A stretch of DNA of 27,313 nt from JBDKGD01 sp964645125 (GTDB lineage: Bacteria > Patescibacteriota > Minisyncoccia > UBA6257 > 2-01-FULL-56-20), in NCBI GenBank assembly GCA_964645125.1, contig CAZXZC010000009.1:1-27313 (forward strand), given 5' to 3'. Below, piece by piece: positions 1-6,995 of the stretch. The notes below the pieces were generated by a model. It saw only the letters and a program-made list of their open reading frames with translations. It made no database searches and was not told the origin of the DNA. Position 1 is the stretch's first letter, and each line of letters starts with the position of its first letter. The translations under genes and the position numbers were made by a program.

Positions 1-395
1 GCAAATAGCGCAATAAAACTTTCGAGCGCATTAAACACAAACAACTTAAATGATCTTCCTTCCCACAAGAAACTTCCGGCCTGGGTGGTGGCTACATACC
101 CGAGCCAAATCCAGAAGGCTAATTGGAACGCGAACATCGCGGGTGTCGCACCAGGCATTACACCCATCCATACAAATGAATCATGGGCTAATACAACTGA
201 CATGATAAGCGAAGTGATTACCCCACCAACCATTGCCTGACCGGCAGTCATTTTCATGTTCTTCATGCTTTCTGGCGTAAAATTCATCATTGCCATCCAC
301 TGCTTGCCAAACACGGGGCCATACCAAAGCATGCCAATAACCATATTGGCTATGGCCGCACCAACAACTGCCCAATAATTAATAACGATTTCCAT
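1..395 (-). CDS. DUF1761 family membrane protein (3' end outside window)
   Basis: Reading the minus strand from ATG at 393-395 gives an uninterrupted frame to the window edge (131 codons), so the C-terminus is missing. The protein starts MEIVINYWAVVGAAIANM, followed by a conserved-looking GMLWYGPVFGKQWM stretch, a membrane segment (VGGVITSLIMSVVLA), a short loop, and another hydrophobic stretch (AMFAFQLAFWIWLGYVATT) leading into a WEGRSFKLF motif. This order (N-terminal helix, WYGP-like motif, helix, FW..LG, W..R..) is that of the DUF1761 family, small integral membrane proteins of unknown function common in bacteria. It is divergent from the small gene at 474. No function can be assigned. 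The family call is from motif memory and moderately secure. Confidence 0.75.
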   Translation of the reverse strand, partial: MEIVINYWAVVGAAIANMVIGMLWYGPVFGKQWMAMMNFTPESMKNMKMTAGQAMVGGVITSLIMSVVLAHDSFVWMGVMPGATPAMFAFQLAFWIWLGYVATTQAGSFLWEGRSFKLFVFNALESFIALF

Positions 396-437
396 ATGCT
401 TTACACTATTGTTTTACGACCTTTTCATACTCTCTAA

Positions 438-467
438 TTGTATCAATTCTGCCTTCTCTTCTATACT
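438..467 (+). promoter_or_regulatory. Promoter of the 54-aa membrane protein gene
   Basis: TTGTAT (438-443), 18-bp spacer, TATACT (462-467). The -10 box ends only 6 nt before ATG 474, so transcription probably starts at or next to the start codon (leaderless mRNA). No Shine-Dalgarno is present. Confidence 0.5.
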
Positions 468-473
468 CTATAT

Positions 474-638
474 ATGAATAAATCATCTGACGCGGTATAT
501 GGGTTGGGTATCATTGGTGCTGCGATTTACTATATTCAACACGCTGCCACGATTACGGCCGGGATCATTGGGATACTGAAAGCCTTGGTGTGGCCAGTGT
601 TTGTGGTATACGGGATTTTGAAGTTTTTAGGTTCGTAA
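474..638 (+). CDS. Small membrane protein, unknown function
   Basis: A 54-aa protein: a short polar start (MNKSSDAVYG), then two hydrophobic helices (LGIIGAAIYYIQHAATIT and GIIGILKALVWPVFVVYGIL) ending in KFLGS. The upstream in-frame TTG at 438 was rejected because it lies inside the -35 element; ATG 474 is 6 nt after a TATACT box, as expected for a leaderless message. Tiny proteins of this shape (two helices with an ALVWP-type motif) are frequent in Parcubacteria and may support membrane or secretion machinery, but no function is known to me. It overlaps no other real gene; pyrD follows about 60 nt downstream on the same strand. Confidence 0.65.
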   Translation: MNKSSDAVYGLGIIGAAIYYIQHAATITAGIIGILKALVWPVFVVYGILKFLGS

Positions 639-697
639 CAATCTGTTTCAGCGCAAGGCTTTCCTTTTGCCTGCCGTTAGGGGTAGCATACCTCTAT

Positions 698-1840
698 ATG
701 ATGCATGCTTTTTTGTTGCGTACCATTGGGTGGATGTATAGGAGTGTTATAAAACCTATTTTATTTCTACAAGATCCGGAAGTTGTGCATAATCATGCCA
801 CAAAACTTGGGGAATTTTTTGGCACTGTTCAGGTGGCTCGGACGATTTTTTCTGCTATTTTTGTGCGACATGACCCTCTGCTCGCCCAAACGATACAAGG
901 AGTTGATTTTGCTTCACCTGTGGGAATGGCGGCGGGGTTTGACTATGAAGCCAGGCTTACCCGTATTTTGCCATGTATTGGCTTTGGGTTTGGAACAGTG
1001 GGCACGCTCACCCACCGCCCCTATGAGGGAAATAAACCGCCGATGCTCGGGAGGCTCCCGAAATCAAAATCACTGATGGTGAATAAGGGTTTTAAAAATT
1101 TGGGAGTTACAATAACCCTTTCAAAATTTAGCCATACTGCCTTTGCGTATCCGGTGGGAGTGAGTATCGGCAAAACCAATACACTTGATATTCGCACTCA
1201 GGAAGAAGGGGTGCGCGATGTGGTGGCGGGATTTACCGACGCCGAACAATCGGGTGCGCCATTTGCGTATTATGAATTGAATATCAGCTGCCCCAATCTA
1301 CAGGGGTCGGTTGAGTTTTATGATCCTGAGCATTTACGCCAACTACTTGATGGACTTTCTCCGTTACATCTTTCGCGACCGGTATTTGTAAAGATGCCAA
1401 TTTCCAAAACAAATGAAGAAATTACAGCCATCCTTACTGTACTTGCACGCTATCCATATATCACGGGAATAATCTTTGGAAATTTGCAACGGGATCGCGC
1501 GCACGCAACGCTCCATCCCGATGAAGTTGCGCTCTTTCCCAGGGGGAATTTTAGCGGCTTGCCATGCCGCGATCGATCAGATGAATGCATCCGATTGGCG
1601 TATGGGCAGTACGGCAATCGATTTATCATTATTGGCTGCGGCGGTATTTTTTCAGCTGATGATGCGTACCGAAAAATAACACTCGGGGCCACGCTGGTGC
1701 AGTTAATTACCGGACTTATCTACGAAGGACCTCAACTCGTTGCTCAGATTAATGCTGAACTTGCAGACCGCGCCCGACGCGACGGCTATACCAATATTTC
1801 ACAAGCCGTTGGCCGTGCCCACACAGAGACTACTTCTTAG
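698..1840 (+). CDS. pyrD: Dihydroorotate dehydrogenase, class 2-like with catalytic Cys
   Basis: PyrD oxidises dihydroorotate to orotate with FMN in pyrimidine synthesis. From ATG 698 the protein has 380 aa. An N-terminal helical extension (FLLRTIGWMYRSVIKPILF, residues 5-23, then LQDPEVVHNHATKLGEFFG) resembles the membrane-binding segment of class 2 quinone-linked enzymes. The barrel follows: VGMAAGFDYE (75-84), FGTVGTLTHRPYEGN (98-112), NKGFKNLGV (129-137), NISCPN (195-200), VFVKMPIS (229-236), GCGGIFSADDAYRKI (313-327) and GATLVQLITGLIYEGP (330-345). Class 2 enzymes normally have Ser at the catalytic position (NxSSPN); here it is Cys198, as in class 1. The usual Lys after AAGxD is Tyr83. 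ATG 701 and 734 are alternative starts; the longer upstream reading from 590 overlaps the preceding gene and adds no family sequence. No other pyr gene is in the window. Confidence 0.9.
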   Translation: MMHAFLLRTIGWMYRSVIKPILFLQDPEVVHNHATKLGEFFGTVQVARTIFSAIFVRHDPLLAQTIQGVDFASPVGMAAGFDYEARLTRILPCIGFGFGTVGTLTHRPYEGNKPPMLGRLPKSKSLMVNKGFKNLGVTITLSKFSHTAFAYPVGVSIGKTNTLDIRTQEEGVRDVVAGFTDAEQSGAPFAYYELNISCPNLQGSVEFYDPEHLRQLLDGLSPLHLSRPVFVKMPISKTNEEITAILTVLARYPYITGIIFGNLQRDRAHATLHPDEVALFPRGNFSGLPCRDRSDECIRLAYGQYGNRFIIIGCGGIFSADDAYRKITLGATLVQLITGLIYEGPQLVAQINAELADRARRDGYTNISQAVGRAHTETTS

Positions 1841-2391
1841 CAGCGGCGAAACGCCGATGAACTGAATGAACGCAATGCTTTCAGATCAATTTTCATTTTT
1901 TGCACCAGTTGGGGCGCGTATCTCACGATCATCACCAGAAGCATGTAAGCTCCATCACCCACAATCATTGCGCCTAGAAATGGTAGACCTGCAGCGTAGC
2001 AAAACAACAGTCCGGCAATTGTTTTGGGGTACCACGCAGAGAGTGCCCACACAGCCGTGTTGGTAGTGAAAAAAAAGAAGAGTGGCGCCATGGCAGTAAA
2101 AAGCGCACTTGCCCATGCTTTTTGCATGATATACACCACCCAACTAGCATATGCAATCACGGCGAATGAAGCATACACGGAAAGCATTAACCGCCAGTCG
2201 TACCAACCAATAATACTATCGGATACCACCAACGTTATTAGCGTGATGACGATTGCCCATTTTTTTCCCAGTTGCGCTGCCGCAACCCGAGCAATGGCCG
2301 TGACGGGTGTTGCGTTTGGTAGATGCGGCAATAGCCTACCAACCACACCGACTGCAATGAGACCAAGTGCTGCGAGTATTTTCTGTTTCAT
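1837..2391 (-). CDS. DUF6580 family membrane protein (ECF S-component-like)
   Basis: A 184-aa protein with five or six predicted membrane helices. Recognisable DUF6580 landmarks: GRLLPHLPNATPVTAIARVAA near residue 18, SDSIIG about residue 57, LMLSVYASFAVIAYASW, a TNTAVWALS.WYPKTIAGLLFCYAAGLPF block, then GDGAYM. DUF6580 proteins resemble the substrate-binding S subunits of energy-coupling-factor vitamin transporters. It is the last gene of the RNR operon, starting 3 nt after the DUF4430 stop and after the adenosyltransferase gene, so a corrinoid substrate is the natural inference. The ECF ATPase and T subunits are not in the window and would have to be encoded elsewhere. The basic C-terminal tail is cytoplasmic-looking. 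The last codons overlap the 3' end of pyrD by 4 bp on the opposite strand. Confidence 0.8.
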   Translation of the reverse strand: MKQKILAALGLIAVGVVGRLLPHLPNATPVTAIARVAAAQLGKKWAIVITLITLVVSDSIIGWYDWRLMLSVYASFAVIAYASWVVYIMQKAWASALFTAMAPLFFFFTTNTAVWALSAWYPKTIAGLLFCYAAGLPFLGAMIVGDGAYMLLVMIVRYAPQLVQKMKIDLKALRSFSSSAFRRC

Positions 2392-2394
2392 GTG

Positions 2395-2832
2395 TTATTG
2401 CTGAGTAAATTCGGCGAATTTCCACACCACGGCGTCGGTGTTTTTGAGCTTATACTGCGCCGCGCCTATTTCTGGAGCAATGCCATTTACAGTGTACTGC
2501 CAATATTTTTTGTCACTCCCTCCACGCATGCCGTACATGCCATTTACGAGTATGCCAAGACCTGCGTACTCTTTTGTTTCAAGCTTCATCTCAGGGTGTG
2601 TAGTATTTATTTGTTGCAACACTTCAAACACCGTTTCCCCTTCTTGTACTGCAAGCGCGGTGTCGTGATAGGCGTCTGCGATATCCAGCGATATAGTGAC
2701 GGTACGCGGAGCTACTATCTCGCTGGGCGTGGGCGCTAACTCTATCTTCTTATATATAAAAGAAACTGCACCCACTGCCACTGCGAGACTTACTCCTACA
2801 ACAATCCATTTGAATATTTGTTTTTTTATCAT
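2395..2832 (-). CDS. Membrane-anchored DUF4430 (transcobalamin-like) protein
   Basis: 145 aa. One N-terminal signal anchor (FKWIVVGVSLAVAVGAVSFIY, about residues 7-27), no lipobox Cys, then an extracytoplasmic domain. The C-terminal pattern KKYWQYTVNGIAPEIGAAQY and the DAVVWKFAEF close are the DUF4430 signature, a domain related to the C-terminal beta-domain of vertebrate transcobalamin and intrinsic factor. EGETVFEVLQQIN in the middle also fits the family. It lies 5 nt after the adenosyltransferase stop and 3 nt before the DUF6580 start. Inference: it is the surface corrinoid-binding partner of the DUF6580 protein. DUF4430 domains also occur in proteins with other ligands, so binding specificity rests on the operon. 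Confidence 0.85.
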   Translation of the reverse strand: MIKKQIFKWIVVGVSLAVAVGAVSFIYKKIELAPTPSEIVAPRTVTISLDIADAYHDTALAVQEGETVFEVLQQINTTHPEMKLETKEYAGLGILVNGMYGMRGGSDKKYWQYTVNGIAPEIGAAQYKLKNTDAVVWKFAEFTQQ

Positions 2833-2837
2833 GGCAG

Positions 2838-3359
2838 TTATTGATATGTTGGTATTTTTTCTGGCGACTGCGCGTTGGCTGCTTCTGCCCGTGCGTACAC
2901 ATACAATGCACTTGAAAGCCGATTGAGATAGCGTATATTTTTACGAAACGTGTCACTGTTATTTTCAAGCGCAACACATCGACGCTCTGCTTTTCTGGCG
3001 AGTGTTCGCGCATAGTCAAATAGCGCCGATTGCCGCGAGGCGCCTGGAACCACAAACGAGCGCGGCATTGCGATTCTGTTTTCCCACTGGGCAATGCTTG
3101 ATTCAAGGTCATCCACTGCTGAATTAGGTACTACGATAGAGGCGCCCGCAACAGATGCCTGAATAGAAAATATCCGCTGCTGAATGCTTTCAACATGTCG
3201 TGCAATTTCATCGCTCGCCTCAGTTGCACATACCCCAAGCCATGAATTTAATTCGTCCAGAGCACCGAGGGCTTCATAGACAGGGTGGTTTTTTGGCAAT
3301 CTTACACCTGTTCCATACAGAGATGATGTTCCTGAGTCTCCAGTTCGTGTATATATCAT
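2838..3359 (-). CDS. pduO: ATP:cob(I)alamin adenosyltransferase, PduO type
   Basis: 173 aa, the normal length for a stand-alone PduO/MMAB enzyme. It transfers the adenosyl group of ATP to cob(I)alamin, giving the coenzyme that the class II ribonucleotide reductase encoded just upstream needs. Seen: the N-terminal ATP-binding signature MIYTRTGDSGTSSLYGTGVR, a dimer/trimer helix EALGALDELNSWLG, FVVPGASRQSALFDYART, LARKAERRCVAL with the conserved Arg/Glu pair, and IRYLNRLSSALYVYARAEA. All family blocks are present and in order, so it should be active. Start ATG 3359 lies 3 nt after the RNR stop, implying translational coupling. Confidence 0.93.
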   Translation of the reverse strand: MIYTRTGDSGTSSLYGTGVRLPKNHPVYEALGALDELNSWLGVCATEASDEIARHVESIQQRIFSIQASVAGASIVVPNSAVDDLESSIAQWENRIAMPRSFVVPGASRQSALFDYARTLARKAERRCVALENNSDTFRKNIRYLNRLSSALYVYARAEAANAQSPEKIPTYQ

Positions 3360-3362
3360 GCG

Positions 3363-5702
3363 TTACGCTGACGTGGGAGTGGTCGACATATTTTGAGCAG
3401 GAACCATATCGATATCACACACACCACCAACACATGCCAATTCTTTTTTCATCTCTGTTTCATCTGTTTTTTCATAGACCACGAGTTTTGCATAATCAAT
3501 GGTTGGAAATTTTTTCTTCATTTCTTCGTATCGTGCTTTCGATATTTGTTCATATGGCGCGAGTCGATACACGTGATCAAATCGAGGTAAAAATGAAAGA
3601 CCCCCAATAATGTGCCAATTTTTTTGTATCCATCCTACTACATCAATCCACTCATTTTCACCCACTGAGATGGTGGCTGATGGATTGTGTTCGGTAAAAT
3701 TTAATTTTACGTTTTTCCAATATTCAAGTTGTTCGAGTGCTGAAAAATCATCTTTATATTTTTGTGTTGTTCCGGGTGATTCAACGGGAAATTCCAGCAC
3801 ATAGGTGGTGGCGTTTTCAACTGTTTGTCCAACTTCTGGGTATCGTGGCACGCCTTGGTCGCAGAGCATTTTAAACAAGGCATCGGTCGCTGAAATGCGA
3901 ATGCGACGGATGTAATATTTGGAGTGCCGCGGATGAATGCCTGAGGCACAGTTGAATGTTTGCGACACAGTGCCAGATGGTTTTACTGCGGTGACGGATG
4001 TTGCTGGCTGGATACCAAATCGTTTTGCGTATTGCGTATTCGTGTCGATTGCCGCGTCACGCATAGCGCGCAACACCTCGGGACGACGCGCGCACTCACT
4101 ATCCCACTGCCCGGTAACTGATACGCCTAAAAGCGCCTCTTGCCTGCAATGTTTTGCCCACGCGCTTGAAATGTAGTGGAACGAGGTTAGTGTTGCCTGA
4201 TACGTACCAATAATTGCAGCAAGACGTGCCTTTTCTACTAATGATTCTTGCGTATCATCAGCACGGGCAATAACCTCCGAAAGATTGCAAAACTGCTTTG
4301 ATTGCAAAATAATCTCCCCGCATGGATTGGTGCCCACAGGCCCACGCACTACGCCTTGTTCATCTATAAAACCGGTTGTGGCAAAATATTTTTTTCGCCG
4401 GTGCGGCATGGTGTGGGCAAGTGCACCACGATTAAATATACCTCGTTCGCCCGAACCACTTTTCATAAGCGCAATCCATTCTTCCATCAGTTGGGTATTG
4501 GTTGGTATCTCTTGGTAGACGGCTGAATTGTTGGCAACGGATCTGTAGGGTTGGTTGAGAAAGAATTGACCTTTTTTCGCATCCCGCAATTCCGTGTCAT
4601 CGAGATCGGATAAACTGATCATCGCGGTGCGGCGTACACCGCCCGCCACCACGCATTCACCGATTTTACAGATCACATCATGTACATCAATGGTACGAAG
4701 CCGGCGCAGTTGGCGCGCGAGTATTTTTTCCCGCGCGAATTCCAACAGCGACCGCAACGGTTCAGGGCCTGATGCCTTGCCGCCCATCACCCTTAACCGA
4801 GCGCCAGCAGGACGAACCGCGGAAAAATCAAATTCGATGTCTTGGCCATCGTACCATGTGCGTAAACCCAATGTGAGTGCGTCGCACCACCCTTCTTTTG
4901 AATCAGCTACGGTATGCGTTGGTAATTTTTTACCTGTTTGTTTTTTTATCTGAGGCAAGCGTTCTATATTTTGACTTTCCACCGTAAACCCAACGCCACA
5001 TCCCTGCATGGACAAATACATAATTTCAGCAAAGTCTTCAATACGGCTTGGGGCAATAAACGAACAATTGTACGCACAGGTATTACACCGACGAGCCGGC
5101 TCTCCCGCAAATTGCATAAGTCGCATTGACGGCATGACCTGTTGGCGCAGGATCGCCATGCGAATACGCTGGTATTCTTCCTCGCCAAGGCGACTACCCA
5201 AATTTTCTTTCATAAAATCTACATACCGATCAACAGTTTCGACCCAGGTTTCACGGCGATTCTCGCTTTCTATCCACCGTGCGTAGGTGCGCATGTACAC
5301 AAATTCACCCAACGGATTATCGGCAAAATATGTTTTACTTTCAGCAGCAAGGGCACGAACATGTTCGGGAACGTCCCCCCGCAGTGCCCTATCTTTGGCG
5401 CGACGATCTCGGTATAAAATATACGCTTTGGCAGTTGCCGGGAAATCATGCGCCATGAGTTCTTTTTCTACCTCGTCTTGTACTCCTTCCACGCTTGGCA
5501 CAAACCCGGTGACGCCCGCGTGCTTCGTGACAAGAGTCTCCACCACTGCATCTGCCACACGCTCCGGTGCGTGCTCACGAAACTCGCCGGTTGCCTGCAG
5601 TGCTTTGCGTATCGCGCCCACTATTTTTTCTCTTTCAAACGGTACAATCTGGCCAGTTCTTTTTTTAATTGAGGTGATCTGAGATGCCAATGGGTGTTTC
5701 AT
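3363..5702 (-). CDS. nrdJ: Adenosylcobalamin-dependent ribonucleotide reductase (class II, monomeric)
   Basis: Converts ribonucleotides to deoxyribonucleotides with a cobalamin-generated thiyl radical; needs no oxygen and no small subunit. From ATG 5702 the protein has 779 aa. It carries an N-terminal ATP-cone (KKRTGQIVPFEREKIVGAIR, residues 13-32), CNTCAYNCSFIAP (206-218), GCGVGFTVE, the barrel signature NPCGE (459-463, thiyl Cys461 with Asn459 and Glu463), Cys472, and a C-terminal CVGGVC (757-762) redox pair. NPCGEIILQSKQFCNLSEV matches the Lactobacillus leichmannii triphosphate reductase type. The frame is open back to 5774, but those extra residues read through the promoter and direct repeats and have no family counterpart. 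It heads the four-gene cobalamin operon. No thioredoxin gene is nearby. Regulation by the divergent ArsR-type protein is inferred. Confidence 0.95.
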   Translation of the reverse strand: MKHPLASQITSIKKRTGQIVPFEREKIVGAIRKALQATGEFREHAPERVADAVVETLVTKHAGVTGFVPSVEGVQDEVEKELMAHDFPATAKAYILYRDRRAKDRALRGDVPEHVRALAAESKTYFADNPLGEFVYMRTYARWIESENRRETWVETVDRYVDFMKENLGSRLGEEEYQRIRMAILRQQVMPSMRLMQFAGEPARRCNTCAYNCSFIAPSRIEDFAEIMYLSMQGCGVGFTVESQNIERLPQIKKQTGKKLPTHTVADSKEGWCDALTLGLRTWYDGQDIEFDFSAVRPAGARLRVMGGKASGPEPLRSLLEFAREKILARQLRRLRTIDVHDVICKIGECVVAGGVRRTAMISLSDLDDTELRDAKKGQFFLNQPYRSVANNSAVYQEIPTNTQLMEEWIALMKSGSGERGIFNRGALAHTMPHRRKKYFATTGFIDEQGVVRGPVGTNPCGEIILQSKQFCNLSEVIARADDTQESLVEKARLAAIIGTYQATLTSFHYISSAWAKHCRQEALLGVSVTGQWDSECARRPEVLRAMRDAAIDTNTQYAKRFGIQPATSVTAVKPSGTVSQTFNCASGIHPRHSKYYIRRIRISATDALFKMLCDQGVPRYPEVGQTVENATTYVLEFPVESPGTTQKYKDDFSALEQLEYWKNVKLNFTEHNPSATISVGENEWIDVVGWIQKNWHIIGGLSFLPRFDHVYRLAPYEQISKARYEEMKKKFPTIDYAKLVVYEKTDETEMKKELACVGGVCDIDMVPAQNMSTTPTSA

Positions 5703-5723
5703 AGCATAAAAAAATGTGGTAAT

Positions 5724-5767
5724 ATATCGATACGTGTCTATACGATAACATATCGATATCTGTCTAT
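5724..5767. promoter_or_regulatory. Tandem 18-bp direct repeats between nrdJ and arsR-like gene
   Basis: Two copies of ATATCGATAYSTGTCTAT, at 5724-5741 and 5750-5767, match at 16 of 18 positions, 26 bp apart start to start. Each begins with the palindrome TATCGATA. They fill most of the 63-bp gap between the divergent nrdJ operon (start 5702) and the ArsR-type gene (start 5766); the second copy runs into that start codon. This is what an operator for mutual control would look like. The gap is too short for a cobalamin riboswitch. Confidence 0.6.
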
Positions 5768-6101
5768 GAAACAATCTTCTTTGGGGAAAGATGTCAAGCG
5801 TACCTACCCTCGCCCCGCATGGGTGGCATCAGGAGAAGAAGAGCTGTGCCCCGATTGCTTTAAGGTGGTAGGCGATCGGTCCCGCTACCGACTGGTATGT
5901 ATGCTGGGTAAGCAAAAAGCGGGAATGAATGTAGCTGAAATAACTCGCGAGCTTGGGCTGTCTCAGCCGACTGTTACTCATCATTTAAATATTTTGCGCA
6001 GCGTTGACGCGGTGTCGGGCGTAGACCGCGGTAGGCAACGGATTTACACCCTCAATCGCGACGCGCATTGTTTTGAGGAATGCAAAATCCCCTACTTATA
6101 A
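5766..6101 (+). CDS. ArsR-family winged-helix regulator
   Basis: 111 aa. The central part is an ArsR/SmtB-type winged helix: VVGDRSRYRLVCML (helix 1 region), VAEITRELGLSQPTVTHHLN (helix-turn-helix, residues 56-75), and the wing VDRGRQRIYTLN. Cysteines are clustered: C28-P-D-C31 before the first helix, C45, and C102-F-E-E-C106 at the C-terminus, an arrangement that could bind a metal or corrinoid or sense redox; this is inference. The start is ATG 5766 (an in-frame TTG at 5694 lies inside nrdJ). The gene diverges from nrdJ across tandem repeats, so it probably controls the cobalamin/RNR operon and itself. Metal specificity cannot be read from the sequence. Confidence 0.85.
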   Translation: MKQSSLGKDVKRTYPRPAWVASGEEELCPDCFKVVGDRSRYRLVCMLGKQKAGMNVAEITRELGLSQPTVTHHLNILRSVDAVSGVDRGRQRIYTLNRDAHCFEECKIPYL

Positions 6102-6152
6102 TGTTTTGCTGCGTACGCTGATGGTGATGTGTATGTGCTGTACATAAAAAGG

Positions 6153-6173
6153 GCCCGAGACTAGGTCTCGGGC
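6153..6173. terminator. Hairpin downstream of arsR-like gene
   Basis: GCCCGAGAC / GTCTCGGGC, a 9-bp perfect stem with a 3-nt loop, 50 nt after the regulator stop. On the plus strand it is followed by AAAACAAAAC rather than a U tract; on the minus strand it is followed by CCTTTTT. As a plus-strand terminator it is therefore atypical, and it may protect the mRNA end instead. Confidence 0.45.
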
Positions 6174-6190
6174 AAAACAAAACACACATT

Positions 6191-6225
6191 GGGAGGATAA
6201 CCAGAAGATGGTCATCTGTTCATAA
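6191..6225 (+). other. Five-codon mini-ORF with strong ribosome-binding site
   Basis: GGGAGG (6191-6196) precedes ATG 6208, which opens a five-codon frame MVICS ended by TAA. GAGGA at 6193-6197 can pair with TCCTC just after the frame (about 6232-6236), which would hide the ribosome-binding site. It lies between two hairpin or promoter elements in an otherwise empty 200-bp gap and may be a leader or chance. Translation is unproven. Confidence 0.25.
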
Positions 6226-6287
6226 TAGTGCTCCTCTGCGCAAGTATCGTCAACTTTTTTGTGTGGCAAACCATAGTGTTCTTTCGG

Positions 6288-6293
6288 TATACT
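6288..6293 (+). promoter_or_regulatory. -10 box of the 6301 gene
   Basis: TATACT ends 7 nt before ATG 6301, so the mRNA is likely leaderless. No good -35 hexamer is visible at 16-18 bp. Confidence 0.4.
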
Positions 6294-6300
6294 GATTTAT

Positions 6301-6858
6301 ATGAAATCTAACCTTCTTATCGGATTTATTGTGGGGGCGGTGATTGTTGCGGGCGGGGCGTATTATTTTATCTCAAAACCTTCGGCAACTGATATGGGGC
6401 AGGTGGCGGCAAATACTGAAACAGCCGGCGAAACCCAACAGCAAGAGGCGAAGGCTGGTGCATTTAGCGGTTCGATTCAAGCACTTCTGGGACGCAGCGG
6501 AAGTTGGAAATGTGTGATTGATGTGAAAACCGCACAAAGTATTTCAGCGGGCACGACGTATGTTTCAAATGGCAAAGTGCGCGGTGACTTTACCAGTAGC
6601 GTGCAAGGATATGGCAATATTGAAAGTCACATGATTGCCGATGGAGGGTATGCGTATACGTGGTCATCGGTGTACCCACAGGGGTTCAAGATAAAGCTTG
6701 ATCTCTCGAAACAGAATACCGGAGGCACTACGGGAACTTCGGGCCAGCAATCGTTTGATGTGAACCAGAATTATTCATATGACTGCCAGCCGTGGAGTGC
6801 GGATGCTTCCTTGTTTACGGTACCGGCAAGTGTGAGTTTTAAGGAGATTGGAGTGTAA
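6301..6858 (+). CDS. Membrane-anchored secreted protein, unknown function
   Basis: 185 aa. An N-terminal anchor (LLIGFIVGAVIVAGGAYYFI, residues 5-24) is followed by a Gln/Glu/Ala-rich linker and a beta-rich extracytoplasmic domain: SWKCVIDVKT, YVSNGKVRGDFTS, NIESHMIADGGYAYTWSS, then YSYDCQPWSADASLFTVPAS. The rhythm (Cys, 'NGKVRGDF', 'MIADG.YAYTW', 'C.PW..D.S.F..P') suggests a LolA/LppX-like half-barrel lipid-binding fold, but this is a fold impression only. The two Cys (in WKC and YDC) could form a disulfide. The start is ATG 6301, 7 nt after a TATACT box. It is a single-gene unit ending at a strong bidirectional terminator. Confidence 0.7.
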   Translation: MKSNLLIGFIVGAVIVAGGAYYFISKPSATDMGQVAANTETAGETQQQEAKAGAFSGSIQALLGRSGSWKCVIDVKTAQSISAGTTYVSNGKVRGDFTSSVQGYGNIESHMIADGGYAYTWSSVYPQGFKIKLDLSKQNTGGTTGTSGQQSFDVNQNYSYDCQPWSADASLFTVPASVSFKEIGV

Positions 6859-6942
6859 AAGCAAGCCAATGGTTCGGCCCCGCCAGCTGGCGGGCTCACC
6901 ACAAGCAGGGTTTAGCCAATGGTAAAAATAGTTACAAGCATG

Positions 6943-6975
6943 AAAAAGGTGCGATGATTTACATCGCACCTTTTT
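6943..6975. terminator. Bidirectional Rho-independent terminator
   Basis: AAAAAGGTGCGATG / CATCGCACCTTTTT: 14-bp perfect stem with a 5-nt loop, A tract before and T tract after. It sits between the convergent genes ending at 6858 (+) and 6996 (-) and can serve both. Confidence 0.9.
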
Positions 6976-6995
6976 TGTTGCTTCACTCATTGGCA

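Noticed and set aside
590..697. 36-residue N-terminal extension of PyrD
   Set aside because: It overlaps the 54-aa gene, is not matched by known PyrD N-termini, and better starts exist at 698, 701 or 734.
5703..5765. Cobalamin riboswitch upstream of nrdJ
   Set aside because: Only 63 bp separate nrdJ from the divergent regulator gene and they are filled by direct repeats; a cobalamin riboswitch needs far more, and no B12-box-like sequence was seen.
5703..5774. Longer nrdJ start (24 extra residues)
   Set aside because: The extension reads through the repeats and promoter region, overlaps the divergent regulator start and has no family counterpart before the ATP-cone.
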